64,000 nt of DNA, taken from Hyposmocoma kahamanoa (Eukaryota; Arthropoda; Insecta; Lepidoptera; Cosmopterigidae). A program made the position numbers and the translations under genes. The stretch lies in contig NW_020653855.1 of the NCBI RefSeq assembly GCF_003589595.1, positions 5,304,583 to 5,368,582 of the forward strand, written 5' to 3'. Shown here piece by piece: positions 32,100-41,900 of the stretch. Under the pieces are notes generated by a model. The model saw nothing but the letters and a program-made list of their open reading frames with translations, searched no databases and had not been told where the DNA came from. Every line of letters begins with the position of its first letter. Positions within the stretch are counted from its first letter, which is position 1.

Positions 32100-32300
32100 A
32101 TGGATTGTGGTGGTGGTGTTTATAGGACACAGGTCACGCGTTCACGCGTTTTCGCGTTCGCTCGTTCCGTGTTCGCGCGAAATACAAAAGGCAATCCGAC
32201 CGCGTCGGTTACTTCGCTAAAAGTACAGAACGCGAGAACACTTGAACGCGTGTACGCCTGCGCAATAAAGTATTGGTTTAGACAATATTTCTATGAAATT
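32100..32300. other. CpG-rich patch in AT-rich DNA
   Basis: CACGCGTTCACGCGTTTTCG and CGTTCGCTCGTTCCGTGTTC at the left; AGAACGCGAGAACACTTGAA and CGCGTGTACGCCTGCGC at the right are partly inverted. Possibly an eroded MITE. Confidence 0.4.
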
Positions 32301-32561
32301 TATTAGCGTGGCGAACTACGTAACTCAGCTTGTAAATTGTTGCTGTCATATAGGTCGAAATCAAATTATGATCATTTATGCCGCCGTCATTTTGATCAGA
32401 AGTACAATAATGATCTTTTACTTTGGCGTCATTTTGATTTGAGATAAAATTATCAGTATTTATTTCGACGTCAGTTTGATTTGATTTAAAATAATGAGCA
32501 TTTACGTCGCCGTCATTTTGACCTCAGATTACATTTTAATAAAGATCTAAAACTAGCATCA

Positions 32562-32740
32562 TATTTTTAACCGACTTCCAAAAAAGTTTTTTTGTATGTA
32601 TTCTTTTTTTCTTCGAAAGAGGGTACCTTAGTAGTGGTCCCATTTAAATTTGAAGAACATATTCCACCTCCAAGGGTGGCAAACTAGGGGATGAATGACT
32701 TTTGATGTGGGTTTTTTTTAGTACTCTGTACTGAGATTAT
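32562..32740 (-). repeat. R3 repeat, minus copy, 5'-shortened
   Basis: TTTTTAACCGACTTCCAAAA to GGTTTTTTTTAGTACTCTGT on the plus strand. Confidence 0.7.
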
Positions 32741-32823
32741 TATCTAATAGAAAGTTTTAAATCTTTGTAGTTTTATCTTTTGATAGAAAAACAAAAAATG
32801 TACCTTATTATTTCTCGTGTCAG

Positions 32824-32907
32824 CTATGTTTCATTCCTTGGTGATGACTTTGGTGACGACTTTGGTGATGACTTAGGCGACAACTTCGGTGATGAAGTTA
32901 CGACATC
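32824..32907 (-). CDS. PTPIP51-like last exon (SSPK tail and stop)
   Basis: 27 codons plus TAG. DVVTSSPKLSPKSSPKSSPK and then SSPRNET. Acceptor TTTCAG. Four Ser-Pro-Lys units are potential proline-directed kinase sites. It could be an alternative terminal exon. Confidence 0.55.
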   Translation of the reverse strand, partial: DVVTSSPKLSPKSSPKSSPKSSPRNET

Positions 32908-35900
32908 CTGAAATTTTTTATTTTAATTAGAAATCAATCTATTAAAACTAAATAAGACTTAAATGTATGGTCAAATGGACCCTTTATTGCCTAACTTTCG
33001 TAGCTGGCGTGTCCTTAGATTTTCGGAATTATTACACATTGGAAATGATCTTTCCGGATCGTCCGAATCCTGTAAAGGGCCCGAAACTTGGTTTGTTTGA
33101 AAAAACAAATCTTGGGCGTTTCGTAGAAACAGCGAAATTTTATCAGGGGAGCATTGGCATTATAATAGCAGCAGTACAGAGAGTTGTTCCATAATGAGTT
33201 CCTTAGATCGACGTGCTCTTTAGCTCCGAAATCTATTGAGCCCACAGATTATGTAACGAAGATTATTCAAGTTGATAAATTTTGCTACCTATCTAATACA
33301 TTATAATGAAATGAAGTCAAAGAATCGTTTATTCCATAGGTAAAATAAATTTATACTTGAAAACGTCACATTTAGCTACTTTTGAGCTACTGCTCGTTCA
33401 CTAAGCGTAGTGAACGAGCAGTAGCTTAAAAGTAGCGGAAAAGTATTCTTTCTGCTCGTTCTTCTCAGGGAAGTCAGCGGACGCTCAAGAGCGAGCAAGA
33501 AACTCTTGGGATTGCTGATTTCAAATATACTTAAAGGCTATGGAATAAATTTTGAATTAGATTTGTGTGGAATCTGGAATCATGTCGTCTTTCCTTACAT
33601 CTTTATCTAACACGTAATCTTCAATTTTGTAATATGACTTTCAATCAAAATATTTTTGCTGTAGTTTTTAAACTTAGGAAATGATAATCTTAATATATGC
33701 TCCGGAATATTATTGTAAAAACGTATACAGTTCCCCATAAAAGAGTTGTTTACCTTGGTTATACGAATTCGTAGTACCATGAGTTTGGACTTAGCTCTAT
33801 TTCATATTTATTTATTTATTTCATATTAAGTTTAATATTGTGGCTAACTTCTTTCTTATTGAAATTACGTATATTTTTTAACCGACTTCAAAAAAAGGCG
33901 GAGTTGCTCAATTCGATTGTATGTTTGTTGTACGTATGTTACGCGATAACTCCGGTATTTGTGAACCGATTATCATGATTATTTTTTTGTTGGAAAGAGA
34001 GTATCTCCATAGTGGTCCCATTTAATTTTGAAGAAAATCATCCACCTCCAAGGGTGGCTGTTCACGCATGAAGATTCATTTTTATAAATAGCGCCTAAAT
34101 TTTGTTATGAACAATTCAATACACTCTCAATATACTTTGAGTAGTGAGAACCGATTTTTATTATATTTTAGTGGCGAACTAGGGGATGAATCCGGGTTTG
34201 CGCTCTTTCCGGTAACCGATTTCAATAAAACTTGGTAATTATATGTAATTCCACGTACTTTTGAGGTCCGTTTTTTTAGTAGTCTGTACCGAGATTATAC
34301 GAGCATATAAAATATTTGAGTAAATGTACTGTGATGCCATGATATTAGTATCCTAAAACTTTTCTATGAGAGAAACCCGAGAGCCTAAATGGTACACAGA
34401 ACGAATCGCTCGTTTTTGCAATACAAATATGGTTTGAATGTCTGCCACTTTACCCCACATGAGAATCCCGTACGACATTATACTATGGAAGTAACTATAG
34501 TAAACTGGTCTAGCACTAACATCGGTAAGCTCACGTATTCTACGGACTGCGTATGCAGCAGAGCTTAATCTGCTAGCTAAGGAAGATATATGTGGAAGAT
34601 ATATGTGGAAACCATATATCTTCCCAGAGATAAGAATAATGCATTCCGTATGCTGCTGTTGTAATAATTACCACCTCTATAGTTAATTTCACATAGCATG
34701 GGTACGGTGACGTTTGAGATTTGAAGTTTCTAGAGATTAAGTGATGTAAAATTGTAACTGGGGAGAGATTAGTAAAACAGTATGCCTGCAATGTAAAAAT
34801 TTGTAATGTCACAGTACCCATCCCATGTGAAATGGTCTATAGTAGCTAGTGACTTTTGGTATTACTAATTTACCCAAGGGGTTCGACTTTGCATTATAAT
34901 TATGTGTTAGTAGAACTCAAAAAAACGCGCCTTACAATTCACAAAATTTAGTTTCTTTGGCCTAACTCTAAGGCCAAATATGACAAAAGTGTCAGATTAT
35001 ACATACGTCATCCAAGTCCAAAATGCCAACATGTCCATTGGCTGTTTCTCTAAGAGTATCGTCGTCCTCGTCTGTGTGCACATCGTAGAACTCTTCGCTG
35101 TCCATCTCTCCGTCTGTACCTGTATTTGGATAGATGCGTAAAAAACGACCCCTTCTACGTAACGTATCGTATGTCGAAATTGACAAGTTTACAGGGGAGC
35201 GTTTTAAAGTTTTGAATTCACTGAAATGAAATACAAGCATAGAAATGCTAAAGGCACATGTGCGTACACTCATTTCAGTGAATTCAAAACCTTAAAACAC
35301 TCCCCTGTAAACTTGGCAATTTCGACATAGAAAGAAAAAAAAAAGTGAATTTGGACGCATTAATTTAAGAATAGGTAAAAGCCAGCGTGTGAAATCAGGC
35401 TGCAAAATTTGTATATACAATCCATATTTTGCATTTCAGGAACTTTGTGCTTTAAGATACGAATTTGAGAAAGTAAGGCGACGATATACTGCCGTCCGCT
35501 AAGTAAAACAAGCCGCGCTAAGTGACAAAATATTTTATTGTGATATAATAAAAAACCATAACCCAGTTTTAGAATATTGAAATTGTTTAACCTCCTAAGG
35601 CCTATGTACATTAAATAAAAATAAAATAGCAGTAGAGCTCAATGTGAAAGAGTTAGTTCAGGGAAGTTCTGCCACCTTCCCTATTTCTGTTGCCAAGCAG
35701 TAATGTGAGCATTGCTGCTTTCCGGTTTTGATCTGTAAGCAATATAGTGAAATTACTGGCACATGGGACTTGTCAACTTGCGTCTCAAGATGACGGGCGC
35801 AGTGGCAGTGCCCCTTAGATCTTTGTGATTTATGTCTCTGGGTAGCACTGCAACTGCTATGGACAGGTATGTCGCTTATCACCAGATGCACGATTTGTTC

Positions 35901-38900
35901 ATAAAAAAACTGTACTAAATATATTTACATTCTTCAGGTCCAAGCAAGTACACCCTTACTTTTGTATAAAAAACATATTTTTGTACATATCTTAAGGTTA
36001 TATGGAATATATAGCTCTAAATTTAAATGCAATACATGTACACTGAGCGGTTACGTGATCATAGAAATAATATTATGCGGGTCTGAATCACTGCACATAT
36101 TATGTACATCGTGATGTACATGGGGCTTTAGGAGGTTAATGATATTTCAGCTAAGCATCGTTAAGAGTAAGTTCCTATAAGTCGAACACGTTAACTAATT
36201 TTAACTATTTTTAAAAGAGAATTTTGTGCTCTGTTGATTGCTATTTAAAACAAATATTTGACCATGTCACTTGGTCGCATTTTAGTTAGTGGACGACAGT
36301 ATGATGTAATTTCTTTTGAGGTGGGTTTTTTAGTTTTTTAAATGAATACTGCAGGAAACTCACCAAGAACAGATTGGTAATCAGTAAAATACTCTGAGTC
36401 TGAAGCATAACTTTGTGGTGCGTCCACTGTGTCTATGTCTCCACCGGGGTTCGGTTTCTTCTGACGCTTTTTCAGGTTCTTCTGTTTTATTCTCCGAAGG
36501 TGCCTGAAAGATGAAACACAGTGTAACTTTTTACACTTGCATCAAGCAATACTACGAGTTATTTTAAACTTTTAAACATACACATTCAATTCCCATTGGA
36601 GGAACGTACGAAACGGATAACCTTCAATGTGTATACTTTGATCACTATATCAGTTTCACCTTCCCAATTGCTGTACGATTTCACGCAAGCAATCGATCAA
36701 CTGAAAAAATATTCCAAATAGTTTAATGCCATATTAAGAACTTACGTTTCTTTTTGTAGTTCTCTAAGTGTTTCGAGTTCTTGTCTCATTGTCGCCATTT
36801 GTAGATCCAATCTCTGCACTTCTCGTACTGCAATGAAATATAAGAGGATATAAAAATATGTTTTGTCTGTTAAACTGTTGATGTGTATGGCGCCAGTCAT
36901 AAAAATATTTAAAAAATAAACCCATCAAAATTTTCCACTCTGTCCTTTTTTTTTTAAATGTTCTCACCCATTTTTTTGGGTAGGCAAAAATTCTACCATA
37001 CGACCTATTTATAAGTATAAAATCTTTTCCTTGTTTTGATAAAAAGACGACAAGTATCTATTACTACATAATTTATTTCATTTATCAGGAAGGGTTGATG
37101 CTATGTCGCCATTTTGTGCTTTAGATTTCATGATTTTCAAAAAATTTTTCTCCAAAATCTTCCTTGAAGTTTTGGATTCCCAGAACTGAAAATTTTGGCT
37201 TCCTTTTGACTAGATCTACCTATAAATAAAATAACATCAACGGCCAACTCGACATCAGCTACTCTAATGTTGAGCCGACTCTATTTTTTTTTTTGTAGCA
37301 TTGAGCAGGAGTGGTATCTGAATGCTAATTAGGAGTGAAGAATAAACACAAGTCCAACTTCAAGCAAAGTACGAGCACAGACTGCAGATTCTACCATGAA
37401 GAGGATGAGTAGTGTCTGCATCTCGTAAGCCAATGTTGCCATTTGAACATGATATGCACAGAATTTCGAAGTAAAGAAAATCCTAGATTCCTTTAATTCT
37501 GTTAATATTGATTCCATGTTCTAAATGAACACAATTGATGAATTGCCCGTCGCGGTGATGACTAAGGGTTGCGCAAACCCTGAAGAAGCAACTCACATTA
37601 AATGAAAAGCTGATTTAGTTTTATTCTTAAAAACCATACACATTCCTGCTATACTGAAATTGAGATTGATAAAAATTGAAATGGCTAGATCATGTTTATA
37701 TCTTAGAAACATGATTGTGTGATGTAATAGGCTTGAATATTGGTTCAAATCAAGTGTGTCATCATGAAACAATGATTGGTATTCAATTGTTCTACATTAT
37801 ACACTATGTTTGTTAAATATACTTTTTTTATTGACCGTTGAAAACACCGATGAAAACACACCTTTGGTTTAAAGTTTTGGTTGGTGACATTTCAGCTCTA
37901 GATGGTGTTAATCCTGGGGGACTTCAGGGATCTGTCCTCTCCACCACTATTGAATTGCTAGATATGTTTACATCTTAGAAACATGATTATTTATATGCAA
38001 TTGAGTGGTATAATAGGATTGAATATTTGTTCAAGTCAAGATTGTTTACTGTGTCATCATAAAACAATGATTGGTATTTCAATTGTTCTACATTGTACAC
38101 TATGTTTCTTAAATAATTTCAAAGTTAAAGTCAAAGATCATTTATTCCATAGGTAAAATAAATTTACACTTGAAAATGTCAAATATAAGCTACTTTTGAG
38201 CTACTGCTCGCTCACATTGCTGACTTCCCTGAAAAGAACGAGCAAGAACTTTTGAGATTGCTCTTTTCAAATAAACTTAAAGGCTATGGAATAAACTTTG
38301 AATCAAATTTGGACGGAATCTGGAGCCATGTCGTCTATACATCTTTATCTAACACGATATCTAGTCTTCAATTTTGTAATATGACTTTTCAAAACATTTT
38401 TAAAGTAGTTTTTAACTTAGGAAATGATAATCTTAATATATGCTATGGAACCTTATTGTAAAAACGTATACAGTTCCCCATAAAACAGTAGTTTACCTTG
38501 GTTAAACAAAATCGTGGTACCATGAGTTTGGACTTTGCTCTAAGGTTAATATTATGGATCTTCTTTCTTATTGAAAATATGTATATTTTTATGGGCATAG
38601 ATTTCTTTAGAGATATACATTTTTGATGCCTTTGGTACAAAGTTGTAGATGGTTACTTGTGTTAATCCTGGGATATATCCTCTCCACTCTATTCTTGCTA
38701 CACATCTACAATTTACTGTTGATGCTCGGCATCTTAGGGTATGCAGCCACCAGCATAGTGATGGAGAGTAACCTATCAGATGTCCATGCCTACAGTGAAG
38801 AGATTCGACATAAACGGGAGGCAATAGTCACATGAATAAACCTAACCCTGAATTAGGCTTTTGGTGGGAGAGATGTGATAAGGGTCAGATTTAATGCTAG

Positions 38901-41900
38901 TGATCTCCACTTCTCTTCAATTCATTAGATTAGATTAGATTTATTTATTTTCTTGTAAACTTACATTACATTTATAAATACAGTTATAATATAACTTATT
39001 GTTTTACAAGAATCGTCAAAAATTTCTAATTAAATTATATAAAATCAAAATAAATTAATATGAGTACAATTTGTACAGTCACAAGTTAAACTATATATTT
39101 TATAATAACAACAAATACAATGAGAAATAAAAAATAATAATTACAATATCACATTCCTATATTCTCCAACAGAATAATACGCATTATCCAACAAAAGGTT
39201 TTTCAGTCGACGATCAAATGTTTCATCATTAGATTCATTTTTTAGATCAGCAGGTAGATGCTCATAATATGTCGGGCCTATTACGCGCGGATTTTTTTCA
39301 GCGAGTGCCAAGCGTCGTGGCACTATCTGCAGTCGTCCTGTGGAGCGGGTATTATAGCCACTTCCACACCTTTTAAAGGTGTGCAAGTTCTTGCGTACAA
39401 AGGTAATTGTTTCATACAAATACAACGAACTCATCGTCATTATCCTGCATTTTACAAATAAGTCTCTACAAGAGATTCTGCGTGATACACCAGCAAGGAT
39501 TCTAATTGCTCGCTTTTGAAGAACGAACACCCTACCTGAGTCAGTGGAATCACCCCAGAGAATGATGCCATATGACATTATTGAATGGAAATACGCAAAA
39601 TAGGTCTGACGCAGTATACTATCGGTAACGACAGGTCTCAACTTCTTTAGCGCATATGCGGCACCACTAAGTCTACCACACATAGCATTTATATGTTGTT
39701 TCCATGTTAAATTGTCATCTAGAACAAATCCCAAGAACTTACTGTGGTCATTTATGGGCATTGGGCTGTTTAAACACGCAGGTCTCGGAACCGATTTACC
39801 GGAGAATAGGATTAGGCTGGATTTTGCAGCGTTTAGTATGAGACCATTAGAAGTGAACCAATTCATTAAACCGGTATAAACCTTGTTTATTTTTGTATTG
39901 AGTTCGTCATACGTTGGCGCAAACACAATTACGGTAGTGTCGTCAGCGAACAATACCACTAAGCCATCTGTGATGTGCGACGGAAGGTCGTTAATAAATG
40001 TCAGGAAGAGTGTATTTCCCAGTGAAGATCCTTGGGGAATTCCCAGGTTCACGGTACCAGTGGTGCTGCGCAGTTTGTTCCCCGCTGTCGCCACCTCAAC
40101 TGTTTGAACTCTTCCAGATAAGAATGATTTTAGAAGATCATGTGTCCTTTGTCGTATACCATAGTGGTATAGTTTTTCCAAGAGCAATTCGTGGCTGATT
40201 ACGTCAAACGCTTTGGAGAGGTCACACAGCACACCTGCTACCTTGCATTTCCCATCCAGCCCCGTAACTATTGTGTCTACTACTCTCTGTGCAGCTGCGG
40301 TGGTGGACTTGAGTTTACGATAGGCGTACTGGTTGTTCGCGACAAGATTATTATTCTCCAAATGTGACATTATTTGTGAGGAAAGAAACGATTCTATTAT
40401 TTTTGAGATATTTGGCACTATAGTTATCGGTCTATAGTTATCGACTTTGCTTCTCTCACCTTTGCCCTTGTACACAGGACATACACGTGTGCTCTTCAGC
40501 ACGTCAGGATATACTCCCGTGCAGAACGACTCGTTAACTAGGTGTACCAGTGGAGTAGATATGACTGGCCAGATAGACAGAAGTATATTGACTGATATAT
40601 CATATATGTCCTGTGTAGCAGGAGCCCTACTCAAAAGCTGTTTTAGACATTTGTCAATTGTGTCCTTTGTAATAGTTGGCAATGTGTAGGTTGGTGGTTG
40701 TTTACTATCTACATAAGTTGATAAATAGTCAATTGCCCTATTACGGTCACTATTTAGAGAAAAGTTAGCAGCGACAGACAAAAAGTGTTTATTGAAACAT
40801 TCTGGTACGTTATTTATTTGTATATCATAATTATTTTTATCCTTTAAACATATATTTTGCATTTTACTAGTGGTGGAAATCTCATCGTTAACGATTTTCC
40901 ACACCTCCTTTGATTTATTCGTGCATTCTTGTAGACGTTTATCATTGTATGCTTTACGTGCAGATACACTGGTTGATTTTATCAACTCTGCATAACGTTC
41001 AACACACTGATGTAGCATCTTGTCACTAGGATATTGACGACGCATTTCATTGTAGTTCTTAAAGTTTTGTATATGTTCTAACAACTCACTATTCATCCAC
41101 GGAATGACATTATTCTTTTTTAATAATATTTTTTTAATAGGAAAATGAACATTTATGTAATATGTCAAAATGCGAATTAATTTACAAAATTTTTCATTAA
41201 TGTCTAATGTTAAGTCAAATATAAAGTTCCAATCATAATTTTCAATGTCAATGTAAAATAAATAAATAGAGTCTAACTGAAAAATTCTACGTTCAATATG
41301 CGTGTTGTGTGAAACGCTCTCATTTGTACCCGTATTCAACACATAACGCTGAGCGTCGTGATCGCCAATCGGGGTGTCGATCGGTGTCGCCGTTACTCCG
41401 TCATCACTGCACGCCACTACACCGCAGTCAATGGATGTCGCGCAGCTTGCACACACTCGCGTTGCAAAGTTTACTATATTTTTTGAACCGTAACTAGATA
41501 GTAAGTCATCTAGTTTAGTTCTTAACGGATTTGTACTTAAATAATCCACATTTAGATCGCCTACCAGAATAAACCTTTTGTTTTCGTCAATTACCATACT
41601 AAGTAAGGATTCCAATGACCTTAGTGACACTTTGAAGTCACTTTCTCCAGTCCTATATGCGGCTATGACAATTAGTTTTAATTTTAATATTTCAATAACA
41701 GTGAATTCACATTGATACTCAATACAAAGACTTTGTAGGTCGTTTCTTTGTTTATACATTAAGCTATCGCGTACATACAATGCAACACCACCGTGTTGTA
41801 TAGTTTCGCGGCAGAAGCTGTTTGCTAAAGTGTACCCACTAAGCCTAACATGTTTTATTTCGTTGTACCTACACCACGTCTCGGAGCAAGCTAATACATC

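Noticed and set aside
34992..35273. 93-codon minus-strand frame beginning MSVRTCAFSISMLV
   Set aside because: Its first half is intron and the foldback element. Only the part from GTDGEMDSEEF on is exon 4, supported by the acceptor and phase.
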